The position numbers and the translations under genes were made by a program. The notes under the pieces were generated by a model. It did no database searches, had not been told where the DNA came from, and worked only from the letters and a program-made list of their open reading frames with translations. This document shows positions 30,040 through 40,904 of a stretch of 64,000 nucleotides of DNA, in pieces. Numbering within the stretch: the stretch's first letter is position 1; each line of letters begins with the position of its first letter. The stretch is from positions 339,255-403,254 of the forward strand of contig CAUYUJ010005736.1 in the NCBI GenBank assembly GCA_963575745.1. The letters are read 5' to 3'. This stretch comes from Prorocentrum cordatum. Taxonomy: Eukaryota; Sar; Dinophyceae; Prorocentrales; Prorocentraceae.

Positions 30040-30376
30040 TAGTTTGCCACCAAACGCTCCGTTGAGGCACTGTTTGACGGCAAGAATAAGGATGACACGA
30101 TTTATCTTTACCATTCCACATCGAGCCCCCTGGACTCTGCATTGGGGTCTTTGCCCCCCTGAACACTGCGCAGAAGGCTCCACAAAATGTGAAGTGAAGC
30201 ATCCGTTCAAGTCTGCGCTCCCCCTGCGGCCCGCACGGGCCACTTGAGGCAAATGGCTACAGAGGAGAGAAGAAAGCAGGAGAAAGGACATAATGAGGGA
30301 AGCATCGCCAGCTGATGCTGCAAGTGCTCGTCCGGATTTCTGGAAAACCCCTATATTACTGGGGTAATAAAAACTC
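30040..30376 (+). repeat. 337-bp direct repeat, copy 1 (C-terminal coding tail plus 3' UTR)
   Basis: Equal in length and ~90% alike to 31400-31736. After a TAG at 30040-30042 the plus strand reads a 39-residue frame FATKRSVEALFDGKNKDDTI to ...GSLPP and TGA at 30160-30162. About 210 bp of non-coding sequence follows, ending AATAAAAACTC. It looks like the 3' end of a gene or retroelement copied twice. Confidence 0.8.
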
Positions 30377-30423
30377 CCCCTGTCCAGCGGATTCGACGAG
30401 TGCTGCGTGCTCACTCGCGTATC

Positions 30424-31396
30424 TCAGTGTGCTCTCAGGATGAAGGGAGGATCGCGAACTCTTTCTCGTGCCAGCCAATCTCTTTCCCCCGCCAGTCCTG
30501 AGTGCTGTCGGCAACAAGTACGTCCCACCTGCAACCCTTTAGCACAGTCTTTCAACCAGGACGAGGTATTTCTCTGAACCAACGTTCCAGTTCGTTCGTC
30601 ATTGTACGGATATGGAGAGAAAATCAGAACACGATCACCAACAATAGGCTCTCGAAAGTGACATGCATCTCGAACGCGGACCCATCCCGCCCCAGGGGGC
30701 GGGTGGAACTCGAAGAGAGGCTTGTGGCTTGGATCCACGGCAGGCGCAACCACTGCAGCGCACCCGGCATCGAGGACAACCTCGCGCTGCTCCCCGTTCT
30801 CAGCGTCCGAACCGATCTCGAAGTAGACGGCGCCCCCTGGATGCTGCACAGTCAGTCGTTGCTGATTGTGCGTGTCTTCTCGGGCCTCTGCACTTCCCTT
30901 CCCGCAGCCGTCAGTCTGGCTGGCAACAGCGGCGACGCCTTCGGGCTGGCCGAAAGCGTCTGGAGGAGTGGTTGCGCCCGCTACCACGGCTTGGCCGGGT
31001 GCGTTTGCCGCCGCGGCTTGGCCGCGGCAGCGTCGGCGGCGCTTGGCGCCTCGGTAGCGCCGGGCATCTTGAAGCAATCGTTGAGCGAGTTCTGCATCGT
31101 GCACAAGCTCTCCTGCATCATCTTCAAGTTCTTGCTTGTGAGATCAATCATACTGTTGACCTCGTTCTTGGGATTCAGGGCGGCTTTCATGAGCCCCTCC
31201 GCTTTGTCTTGCGAGTGGGGCTCTTCGTGCGCGACCTGGCGAGGTGAGAAGCTTTCCTGCTTTTTCTCCAAACGTCGCTGCGTGGCTGTCGGTGGCCGTC
31301 TATGGTGCGCTCGTCGCCCATGCGTCGTCGCTGGTGTAGCCACTGCAGTGAAGCCCCTTAACTCAGAATATTCATAGAGCTGTTTCGGCTGATAAC
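30424..31396 (-). pseudogene. Unrecognised protein remnant with one frameshift
   Basis: Two overlapping minus-strand frames form one plausible protein. The upstream frame contains a basic segment (RRLEKKQESF) and a helical stretch (MIDLTSKNLKMMQESLCTMQ). The downstream frame (to 30424) holds AVYFEIGSDAENGEQREVV and FREPIVGDRVLIFSPYPYND, a hydrophobic, turn-rich block like a small beta domain. They join by a shift somewhere in 30990-31100. The remnant lies between the 337-bp repeats. It could be a gag-like protein of a non-autonomous element or a captured gene fragment; I cannot name the family. Confidence 0.4.
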
Positions 31397-31399
31397 CAC

Positions 31400-31736
31400 T
31401 AGTTTGCCACGAAACGCTCCGTCGAGGCACTGTTTGGCGACAGGAATAACGATGATACGATTTATCTTTTCCGTTCCACATCAAGCCCCCTGGACTCTGC
31501 ATTGGGGTCTTTGCCCCCCTGAACACTGCGCAGAAGGCTCCACAAAATGTGAAGTGAAGCATCCGTTCAAGTCTGCACTCCCCCTGCGGCCCGCACGGGC
31601 CACTTGAGGCAAATGACTGCGGAGGATAGAAGAAAGCAGGAGCAAGGACATAATGAGGAAAACATCGCCAGCTGATGCTGCAAGTGCTCGTCAGGATTCC
31701 TGGAAAACTCGTCTATTACTGGGGCAATAAAAACTC
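31400..31736 (+). repeat. 337-bp direct repeat, copy 2
   Basis: Same structure as copy 1: TAG at 31400-31402, 39-residue frame FATKRSVEALFGDRNNDDTI to TGA 31520-31522, then the shared 3' part ending GCAATAAAAACTC. Several differences in the frame are synonymous, suggesting past selection on a protein. Confidence 0.8.
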
Positions 31737-31745
31737 GAACTCTTT

Positions 31746-33163
31746 TTGCGGGCCCCCTACAAGCCCATCTCTCGATGGAAGCGGGAGATGCCCGCCATCA
31801 CAGGCCCCATCTTCCAGACCCAGCGCCCGGTCGCAGACCAGGTCCAGGACGTAGGGATGGGCAGTTTCATCGACGATCTAGCCCAGGTGTTCATCATCCC
31901 TGAGGGCTCCTGTAAGAACGCCCTCCCCATCGATTGTTTCGACAGCGCGATCCCCCATAGGAGCTCCAGTGCGAAGGTTACGTTCAAAACGTTTCCAAAC
32001 ACGACACCCAGGTTCGACTGCGAACGGCCCAGGCCACTCGAGCTGCGGAAAAACAAATTAGTGGAGGACTCGTCGCCGATCTGATACACCTCGGAGGCTA
32101 CATCAATGTAAACGCCTCCAACCAGAAGGAAGTCACAGAAAGGGTCAAGGCTGGGAACACCGGGTGGAGCTCGCTCGGTCAATGCTGGTTCCCCTCGGGG
32201 CCCGAACGCGCGAAACGAATGACCTTCCTCGCGAACGTGGCTGGACGAATCTGGAGTGGGCTCGAATCATATGTTCCCCTTCCTCGGGTAACCCAGCGAC
32301 TCGATCGAAGCGTCGCGAAGAAACTCCGAGCCATGTTGAGGGGGGGAGCCCGCGACGTCGACGATGCAAACCACCACCACTCCTTCACTACCCGCGAGGT
32401 GTTTGATAACTGGTCTGTTCCCCAATCCGCGCTGGAGCTCATGATCCGCAAGCTGGGCCGTTGGCAGAGCATCGCTGCCGAACAAGAACATCACGCTCAG
32501 GTGCTAGCAGCCCTCTTCGGTCGCTGCCTCTACGAAGTGCGCATGGGCGCGAGTGCACCGTCTCCCCCGCTCAACCCCGATGGCACGATTAACTCGAATC
32601 CAAATGTTCACCCCTGGGCCCGTCAGTTTCAAGCAGACCTGCAATGCGTCCTGGACCATCCTGTTGAGAAATATCCTCGGGAAACGTGGGACCCGCCAGT
32701 GGTTCGAGAACTCTTCCAGGATTCCGAGGCCAGCAAAACCTTCCGAATAATAGACATGACGGTGTTCCGCGCCACGTTCTTCGCCAAAGAATGGCCCCCC
32801 CTTCCCGACGCCCCCCTCGCGGAGCACATTCAGACCCAGACGCTGGACGGCGACGACTCAGACGACGATGAGCTTAAGTTCGTCTGCGGCATAGAGGGGC
32901 GCTGTAAGAAATTCAGCACCATGCCTGGGCTTATCGCACACCAAGTGCATGCTCGGGCCCCTGGGCACGGATGCCCCGCGATGTGATCCACGGTCGCCCT
33001 CGATAACAAGTGTCTGATCTGTGACACGGTGTTCCAGTCGATAGAGCGCACAATTCGGCATCATAAACAATCGCGGCTGCAAGGTCGACGCACCCCCGAG
33101 CTCACCCGACACGAGTGCAGATGGCAACAGTCCCGATTTCGGTTATGCCCACTGTACGCGTAG
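31746..33163 (+). pseudogene. Decayed LINE ORF2 fragment: RT C-terminal half and two zinc fingers
   Basis: The fragment opens inside the RT palm with GSFIDDLAQVF (motif C type) in one frame. A second frame from ~32010 carries HLGGYINVNASN and then the post-RT region of LINE proteins (WFPSGPERAKRMTFLANV, LDRSVAKKLRAML, SFTTREVFDNW, MIRKLGRWQS). Near the end is a C-X5-C...H-X3-H finger (CGIEGRC...IAHQVH). A TGA (32984-32986) interrupts, but the same frame continues with CLICDTVFQS...RHHKQSR, a second Cys2-His2 finger, to a TAG at 33161-33163. The 5' half of the element is missing, as is usual for truncated LINEs. It belongs to a different LINE family from the 1.1-7.7 kb element, which has no RNase H-free finger pair like this. 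Confidence 0.75.
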
Positions 33164-33220
33164 TCAGCCTCGGAGTGTTGTCGACGGGGCTACCCTGATC
33201 CAGCCGAATTGCGATAACAC

Positions 33221-34477
33221 GTGCTCTCCCACATCCCACCGACGCCATTTGGGCTCTGGACTCGGACCCAGACAACGAGCGAGCCCCACGCTGGCACGGC
33301 AGCGCGGGCACCAGCTGGAGCAGCCGACGCCGCTGCTGCCGCTGTGCTGCCCGCCGCTCGTGGCGACCCGTGGCGCGCCGAGGACACGCCTGCGGACCGC
33401 CGACTGACCCAGTCGGCATCGCCCCAGCTGCTCACCAGAGCCGCGGCACCGCCGCTTGACGCGCGCCCGAGCTCGACGAGACGCCGAGCCACCTCGCCAG
33501 CCAAACCTACTCCGTCAGCCCCGAGACACGCACCACAGTGCAATGGCCGGCAACTGCGACACCTACTACTTCAACGCCGATCCCTCGCAGCACCCGTGCG
33601 ACCTCTTCTGCGAGACCTACGCCTGGGGCCGGTGTCGGCGGCAGCGGCGGCGACGCCAGCAGCCAAGCCGAGGGCGGCGTGGCGCCGGCAGCCTTCCTCA
33701 GCAGTGTCTGGGAGTGGTGGAGCAGGCGCCAGCGAGCGGCCGAAGGCCAAGCAGAAAGTCACCAGCGGAGCGCTGGCCCGCGACAAGCGGGAGGAGACCG
33801 CGATGGACGACGAGGACGACAAGGACCAGGGAAGGGGCCTACGTCGTCGGCGGGGAGGTCGACGCAGACGCGGCAACCACTCGGAGAAGCAGTGGACTAG
33901 CAAGGATCGCAACGTCTACGACCTCCTGCTGACCATGGCCAAACTCCTGCTACAGCCAACGCAGAGGAGCCGCCTGCTGGCGGCCAGCACCATCGACATG
34001 ATCCAGCTCCCAGTCGAGCACACAGTGGTCACCAACCTCGCGGACGAACTCGAGGAATACAAGAACGAGATCGACGGGCTGCGCCAAACAGACAAGGCCA
34101 AGCTCGCCACATTCGGCCCCCCGACGGCTTCGCTCGCAGTCGTCATGATCGAGACGCTGGCGGCAGCGGACGTGGGCGGAGCGCTCCGAGCCTCACTCAA
34201 CGCATGGCTCGAGAAGGTCCAACCAGCGGAGGCCGACGGCACAGCGACGATCACCAAACACGACATCGAAGACAGCATAGCGTTCATCCGGGTGGAGTCG
34301 TGCCACGACAAGAAGTTCGTCAAGCTCCAGCTCTCGATGAACAACTTCAGCCTCCGCCAGGACGTACTGGCAGCCTTCCGCTCCGAGGGGGTGGGCAAGG
34401 TGATGACAGGAGTAGCGCCCCCAGGATGGCTCGAAGAGGAGCTCGGGGCGTGGGTAGACGCGCCCCAACAGAAGTGA
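33221..34477 (+). pseudogene. Retroelement ORF1-like protein
   Basis: The open frame ends at TGA 34475-34477. The likely N-terminus is in a different frame, at ATG 33543 (MAGNCDTYYFNADPSQHPCD), so a shift near 33640-33700 is inferred. The middle is basic and low complexity (RRRRGGRRRRGN). Residues after ~33890 form a helical domain (VYDLLLTMAKLLLQ, LADELEEYKNEIDGL) and an alpha/beta segment (KKFVKLQLSMNNFSLRQDV, WLEEELGAWVDAP). Proteins of this type accompany retroelements in dinoflagellates, to my recollection; the assignment is tentative. It follows the LINE fragment by ~60 bp in the same direction, so it may belong to a second, 3'-deleted copy. Confidence 0.45.
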
Positions 34478-34582
34478 ATGAGCATCACCCAGTCCTGTTT
34501 GTGCGTGGCCAGTCTCTCCCGCCCGAAGTGAATGAGCTTCGCCCAGTCCTTTCTGTGCTTTCCAGTCTCTCCCGCCCAGCGA
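34470..34582 (+). repeat. Two-copy ~54-bp tandem duplication
   Basis: GAAGTGAATGAGC(A/T)TC then CCCAGTCCT and CCAGTCTCTCCCGCCC, directly at and after the stop of the ORF1-like gene. Confidence 0.85.
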
Positions 34583-35450
34583 ATCTACGTGCACGGTGCA
34601 CTCAGGATCGGAAGTCCGCCGACATCCGAAGTTCCCCTGTTTCCTGAGACCACCGTCTCGCGCCTGTTCTCAGCCTGCCAGCGCCAACGCGCGCAATCGC
34701 TTGTTTAACCCTCGCCCGACAGCCAGCCGCTCAGACGCCGCTACTGTTGCACCCGAGCCAGGCAATGGTAATGTTTCAATCCCAATGCCCGAGCTCGATC
34801 ACGCCGACCTGGACGCCCAGGAGGCAGAAGCCATGGATATTCTAGCCCTCTAACTTTGCCAGCTTGTAAGTTCGAGGTTAGATGATATAAACGCGTAAGC
34901 CTTCAGCCATCAGCCGAGGCCGAGCACGCAGCAGGTTTATCGCTCGTCGTAGCCCCCTGTTCCTCGCGTGGCGCGCCCCAGACAGGCGAGAAAGGGCAAC
35001 CGTGCCCTGCGACGGGAATCCGTTTAGTACAGTTCGCTCGCATACCATCCACAGACTGAAGCAATGTGGATGTTTGTTTCCCCGAAGTCGATGGACTAAA
35101 AATGTTGTCGTCGTCGTCAGTCCCAAGGAAAGCGAGGAACAAGGTAAAAGAACGTCGAAGTGCCTGCCGGCGGTGGAGGGTGTAGGGAGGGGGGGTGCGC
35201 AAGGGGGATGCATGGGAGCCCCCTCCTGGGTTCCGACGGGTCCCGGGGGGGGTCGCCAGCGGGGGTCCCGGAGGAACCGGGGAAGTCATACCTTTGGTGG
35301 GTCAGGATTCTTCTGGGTTGGAATACCGCCCCCCTAGGGTCACGGCCAGCGGGGGTCTTGGGGGACGTCCCGACTTCAGTGTCGGCGGCACTGGCCGAAA
35401 GGCCTTCACAATACTACAACATGGTGGAATGAGTAATGTGTCATCTTCCG
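34583..35450. other. Spacer, no recognised gene
   Basis: 34583-35160 is non-repetitive with no recognised frame. 35220-35400 has degenerate GGGTCCCGG/CCAGCGGGGGTC repeats and a GTCGGCGGCACTGGCCG word that recurs near 48970. Confidence 0.4.
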
Positions 35451-35454
35451 ATCA

Positions 35455-36158
35455 AACCATCATCAACATCAGCAGCAGCATCAGCAACATCATCATCATC
35501 ATATTCAGCATCATCAGCATCATAAGTAGCATGTTCATCATCATCATTATCAGCATCATCATCGTCATCAACAGCAGCAGCATCAACATGACCATCAGCA
35601 GCATCAGCATCAGCCTCAACATCAGCATCATCAGAAGCAGCAGCAGCATCACCATCATCATTGACATCACCCTCATCACCACCGCAACTACCCTCATCAG
35701 CAGCATGATCATTATCGTCAGCATCATCATCATCAGCAGCAGCAGCATCATCATCACCGTCGTCATCAACATCATCATCATACTCACCACCATCATCACC
35801 ATTACCACCATCACCAGCATCACCACCGTCGTCGTCGTCGTTTTCATCCCCATCCACATCGTCATCCTCAGCATAAGCATCATCAGCATCATCATCACAG
35901 CCAGCGTCATCATCAACATCATGATCGACCTGGTCAGCACGATCAGCATCGTCTTGATCATAATCATCATCAAAAGCATCAGCATCACCATCATCAGCAT
36001 CATCCTCATCATCATCATCATCTAGATCAGCATCCTCCTCACCACTATCAACATCAGCATCAACATCATCATCAGCATCATCATCACCATCACAATCATC
36101 ATCAGCGTAATCATAAACGTCAGCTTCATCTCCATCTTCATCTGTATCCTCATCATCT
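35455..36158 (+). repeat. ~700-bp CAT/CAG microsatellite
   Basis: Imperfect (CAT)n with CAG and CAC patches. The minus strand reads as Asp/Ala/Val-rich peptide for ~250 codons, and neighbouring frames as poly-Met or poly-Ile; all are treated as microsatellite translation. Confidence 0.95.
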
Positions 36159-36260
36159 CTTGGACGTCCATCGGCACTGGTTGCTCTCATCCTGTGGTAT
36201 CCCTCCTGGTCCCATGGTGATCATCGGTGCCTTGTTTTCCTCATCATCTTTCTGCTGTGG

Positions 36261-36433
36261 TCATCGGCAATTAGATTCCTCGTTGTCTTTATTTGCCCTC
36301 CGTCTCCGTCTCATCGTCCTCGTGGACCCCGTTGGGTCCGAAAGCATGTACAGCACACTGCCCTGGTTGAGGTCGTGCGTGCGCTGCAGCGTCAGAAAGA
36401 GCTCCCTTTGGCTGTCGTAGACGCCGCTGCAAC
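36261..36433 (-). CDS. Possible last exon with a clear splice acceptor
   Basis: On the minus strand a ~40-nt pyrimidine tract ends CTCATCCTCAG at 36434, then GTTGCAGCGGCG. The exon frame CSGVYDSQRELFLTLQRTHD, LNQGSVLYMLSDPTGSTRT ends at TGA 36263-36261. Codon third positions are mainly G/C in this frame. An alternative frame ends in an acidic peptide at a TAA. Family not recognised; upstream exons are not visible because the upstream side is non-coding. Confidence 0.4.
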
Positions 36434-36491
36434 CTGAGGATGAGGGAGGAGATGAAGGAAGAGTAGGAGAAAGAGAAAATGTAACCATCAT

Positions 36492-38490
36492 AAGAAATAA
36501 AGAACATCATGGACCCAACACAAATGCAAGACCAGGCACAGATGGCCGGCTATGAAGAGCAAGCAGGGCGCCTGGCAACGTCCCACACTCCCGGGGCCGA
36601 AGACGGCAGAGGCCACACCCGAGCACGTGTATTGCCCCACCTGCACCTGGCACGGCACTCAGTCGCCGAGGCCTAGGGCGAGGCTGAGGTGCCTGCGTGC
36701 GTGAGATATCAAGGACCGGATCGCTCCGGATGGCATCACCCCCATGGGAGCCCTCTGGTTCCAGAAGAGGGGGCCCAAGATCAGAAGGACAGGTGACTTT
36801 GATGGTCACATGTCCAACTGCAGCGCTGAATCATCGCCAAAGGATTGCCAGTCTCGTGCTTAATTAAACATGGGCCCAACACGAATACACTTGACAACTC
36901 CACCACTGTCAGTGACAGAAGCAATCAGTGACCAAAAATGTCGACCCTGTTGTGCGCTGAGCCGCTCCCGTGATGGCACGCTGCTCGGACCAGGCGACAG
37001 TTGTCTATCACCAGGTCCCCTAACCCTAAGGAAAGGTGCTGGGCTCCTCCCAGAAGCGCAAAGCCGCAGCCGCACCGCTGCAACCTGGGCGAAGGAGCAG
37101 CCTCTGCAGACCCTGGGCGATGCGATGCGATGCGATGCGACCCGCATTCCAGCCCCTATGGGGCGGTCCTCTCAGAGGGCAGGCGTATGGGACACGCAGT
37201 CCCGGTGACCGGGTGCTCTGGAAAATGCTTCGCGCCAACGTAGAAAATAATACAGAGATAACTGCGTTCAGACAGGCATTACATAAACTGCACACTAGAA
37301 GGAAGGAGAAAGAAGAAGAAGGAAGGAGGGGGGAAAAGAAGCAGAAAGACGGAGACCCTGGGCAGCACTTCGAACCTCAAGCGAAAATTCGGCATTGCGC
37401 TCCGATACCCGACCGCAATCCCTGGGCGTCGCGTAATCGGGGGGCGATAAACCCAGATCCCCTCGCGTCGTGAGAACATCACGACGGGCGTCTTTCTGTG
37501 GGCTGTTTTCGGCCTCTGGGGGCCCTCGTCGGGCCCCGGGCCGGGGCCGCTCCGGGGGAGTGGGTCGAGACTTCTGAGGGTCGACGTTGCGAAGGAATTC
37601 TGACGCCGGGGGTCTGTGAACAGCGGGCCAGGAGGCGTGCGCCGCGAGGCGCCCGCAAGCCAGCGCGCGCCCACGCGCGCCAGCCGCACCCCTGCGCGCC
37701 TGCGCGCAGCAACGCACAGCGCGCCCGCACGCGCCCGCGCCGCCTTCTGGCCGTGGCGGCGGTGGGAAGGCTCCTTGCAGACGCGTGCAACGGAGCCTGC
37801 CAGCACGCCAAAGCAGCGCACGAGGCATGCTTCTCAGCGCTGCCACGGGGGCCCCGCCCCCTTCCCCCAACAATGCCCAGGTGATGGATATCCGCCGGGG
37901 GGAATAATCGCCCAGCGAAAAACATCACGGCGAACAATACTGGACAAAATATTCGGTCGCCGACACCCGCACCTAACTGCCGAGCCAGAGCATTGGGGGG
38001 CGTCGGGGTGCAACATTAAAGACCTCCTGCGGCTATCACCCCGCCAAGACGCAACGCCCGAACTCCGCCCGAGGCCTGGGATACGGGAAAGGCAGCTCCC
38101 TGGGCTCGCATCGGCCTGTCGCCAAAGAGGTCGACGCGCAGGGACAGAACAGCAGTAGACTGCACAGTCATGGTGCTACCATAGGGAAGCCCCCTGAATA
38201 GGGAACGCAATGGCTTTCCCAGCCACGGCGACGGCCACGAACAGGCTCTACGACCTCGACCCCATGGAAGCCCCGAAAACCACAACCCCTCTCCTGAGCT
38301 CAGAGCGGCCCTTATCTCCGCGCCTTGGCTGTAGAAGTATCAGTCGTTGGAGCTCCGCGCGGACGTCTTGCGTCGGAGCTGCACCACGCGCCGCCGGGGG
38401 GCAGCCCGGCCCACCGCCGGCCCAAAAACCCCGCGCGCGGGCCTGCAAAAAATGGCCCCCTACCCGGCCGATTGGGCCTGTTGGATCTGG
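36492..38490. other. GC-rich region, no recognised gene
   Basis: No tandem arrays apart from GATGC x4 at about 37119. 37500-37860 has open frames in most phases due to GC content. 38150-38310 is distantly similar to 56090-56230 (ACAGTCATSGTGCTACCA, GCCCGAAAACCA, CCTCTCCTGAGC), a diverged dispersed repeat. I see no gene I can support. Confidence 0.45.
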
Positions 38491-38492
38491 AT

Positions 38493-38576
38493 AGGAGGCC
38501 ACATGCGAAGAAGTACTACCCCACCACCCCCTTCGAACTCGTGGGGTGGTGGGATAGGGTTCGCATGTGGCCTCCT
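38493..38576. mobile_element. 84-bp foldback element
   Basis: Ends AGGAGGCCACATGCGAA and TTCGCATGTGGCCTCCT are perfect 17-bp inverted repeats; inside, CCCCACCACCCC pairs with GGGTGGTGGG around a TTCGAACTCG loop. Related foldbacks are at 51471-51669 and 60819-60897. Confidence 0.8.
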
Positions 38577-38872
38577 ACTGGAGGAAAAAGCTTCTGCCCC
38601 GCACCGCACGCCCTGCACACCGCGACCGCTGGCGGCCCCCAGAGGGGCCCGGGGAACCCTGGGGAACCCGTTTCGCGTACCCGGCGACAAACGCAGTCTT
38701 GGGCACCTGGCCATCGCCCAGACGTCCATTCCCCTTGCATGTTTTGATGTCGTGGGTATCTTATTCGCGAGATGACCCAGGATTCCCACGATGCTCCTCG
38801 ATGGTCCTGGCCGAAGAGAAACGCACACGCCCGAGCGATGCCAAGGGATCGACAAGTATGCGTATGTTTGCA

Positions 38873-39165
38873 TGTGCAACTGATGATTTTGCAATCGTCG
38901 AATTGCAATCCCCGCGAGGCTCGCGGGCCGTAAAGTTTTGCTCACGCGGCGGTTCCGAAGGAGCCGGGTACGATAGCAAAAACTAAAATGCCGACCTGGG
39001 AGCCACACGCGGCGACGGGCACAGAACACGGGGCATGGAGACGGGCAGAGAACAGAAATAGAGAGCGAGAGGCTATGGCTGGCGGGCTCTCGAGGGGCTC
39101 AAGTAGGCTAGCTGACTCACTGGGCCCATCGATGGGGCTCACTTGATTTCCCCTGGGGAAACTCA
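38873..39165 (-). repeat. 3' LTR of copia element
   Basis: 293 bp. On the minus strand it starts TGAGTTTCCCC and ends ATCAGTTGCACA, i.e. the usual TG...CA. Its partner is at 47251-47545. Confidence 0.92.
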
Positions 39166-39177
39166 GACTCATTATTT

Positions 39178-40900
39178 TTACGATTTAGCCTCGAACGTCT
39201 CGACATCCACCAACTCGTCAAATCGAACTCCCGCAGCTGTTCGCTCACGTCTAGCACGATGCTCCTCAATTCGATTGGGCTTATCGGACTTCCGGGCTGC
39301 TCGCTGCGATCGCTTCTTTTCTTTGATTACCATTGCAGTGGAAGCGCGCTGACTTGCAAATTTATTGCTCCGCAAGAAATGTCTGACAGACTCCAAGTCC
39401 ACACCATCTTGAATGAGAATAGCTGAAAGATTCTGCATTCCATCTACCCACCGCAACACAGTATTTGGCTGCCGCGAGGCCTCCTTCACCAAAACACCTT
39501 CAATCGCCAGTCGCTTATCTCAGTTCAAACCAGACCCCTCGTGGGTGAGATATTCATAAACTGATCTGGCATATGTTAGAAACAATCTCGTCCGCTGCAC
39601 CTCAACACTCTTCTGCCATTTCTTCCAGCCCAGCCTTGTCGATATAACCTCTTCGAGGATAACGCATAACCATTCGCCAGCCTCCAGATAATCTGCCAAA
39701 TGAGAAGATTCAGCCGCCAAAGTACTCCTGCGAACTCGTTGTGTCGACTTCGATCTGTGATCCGTCATCGCTGCCTTGACCAAATTTCCACTTCGAACAT
39801 CTTTCTCTGCAGTGAACAACTGATGTCCACCAATGCTCTTGTACTTGCTGATACCGTCGCTCTCTGGATTGCCATTCGCGCGACCTGAATTGCACGCGGC
39901 GCCCACCACGGACCCCTTCAGGTTGATCCCACTCGGACTGAACGTAGCCTGCACCCCGCTATCCGTCGTTGATCGCCTTGTTGGCGTCACCAAGTCCGCA
40001 ACGCACGGCGCCACCATAGCACGTTGAACCTGTCCTGCCTGAAACGCTAGATCTACTCGTAGCTGTCTGGCCAGCCAAGATATCTCCCCGGCAGCCTTCC
40101 GCAAGGATGTCACCTCCGTCTCGTTGAGCGGGCTGGCCAACTCCTTCTTCCGATCCTTTTGAACCGCCGCGCCTTTCATGTTGAGGCTGCAGCCCTTCAT
40201 CATTGCGCCAACGTCGCCATTTGACATTCGCTTGATCTCTCGACCTCTGAAAAGAAATCCTCCTTCTGCCACTTTGAGAAGTTCAGTTTTTGCGCGCGTG
40301 TACTTGAAGGCCACCTTCTCACGCAGCACTGCAATAATCCCAGCCAACAAACCATCCACATGAGCGCAAAGAATCCCAACCAGCTTACAACGCGCATCCC
40401 TGACATAAAACAAAGCTGACTCCAGAACTGATTGAAACCAACCATCCTTCTCCGAGACCTCACAAAAAGCCAACCAAAATAAACGCGCCGCCTCTGCGAA
40501 CCCGTGGATCGCCTTCTTCGCCTCCAGGAGCTGTCTGGGGTGAAGTCCAGGAAGGCCACCTCGAGGCTGACTGATGTAAACTTCGCGTCCAATCCCACGT
40601 CCCGAGAAATAGGCATTATTGACGTCGCCGCAACTCATGATCATGCTGGCACTCGCGATTACCCAGCGAACAACTGCCTCAACCAACTTCGAAGCTATCG
40701 GTGCGCCCCTCCGGTACTCTCCAAGCCTCTTGCCCTTGAAACCTTGAACCACCATCCTTGACTTCGCCTCGAATGGGCCGTCCACGGTGCCTTCGCTCTT
40801 GTTTGTCCTGACCCACTTGGCTGGAATCATGAGGTCGCCCTTGGTCTCCCAGATCTGCTCGCTCTCCTCTAGGCTGAGGGTCTCGCCGGCGTCCAGGTCC
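39178..40900 (-). pseudogene. Copia reverse transcriptase and RNase H
   Basis: RVT_2-type RT: MIPAKWVRTNKSEG, KSRMVVQGFKGKRL, motif A CGDVNNAYFSG, then ILCAHVDGLLAG. The last is motif C, where the family has two adjacent Asp; here only one remains (40354-40356, followed by a Gly codon). RNase H follows: AACNSGRANGN has Asn (39889-39891) where a catalytic Asp is expected, then RRSTLAAESSHLADYLEAGEW with the Glu. A TGA at 39522-39520 splits the frame; homology continues in phase (DKRLAIEGVLVKEA, VLRWVDGMQN) to 39178. The RT N-terminus (ETLSLEESEQIW) joins a different frame near 40905. The enzyme is predicted inactive. Confidence 0.9.
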
Positions 40901-40904
40901 TGCC

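Noticed and set aside
30040-31736. Calling the 337-bp repeats LTRs
   Set aside because: They lack TG...CA ends, no primer-binding site or polypurine tract is visible, and they carry a coding tail; kept only as direct repeats.
35441-36190. ~250-residue Asp-rich protein on the minus strand
   Set aside because: Pure translation of an imperfect CAT microsatellite; neighbouring frames are equally open.
37018-37032. CCCTAACCCTAA, telomere-like
   Set aside because: Only two units in unique sequence; dinoflagellate telomeres use TTTAGGG and no array is present.
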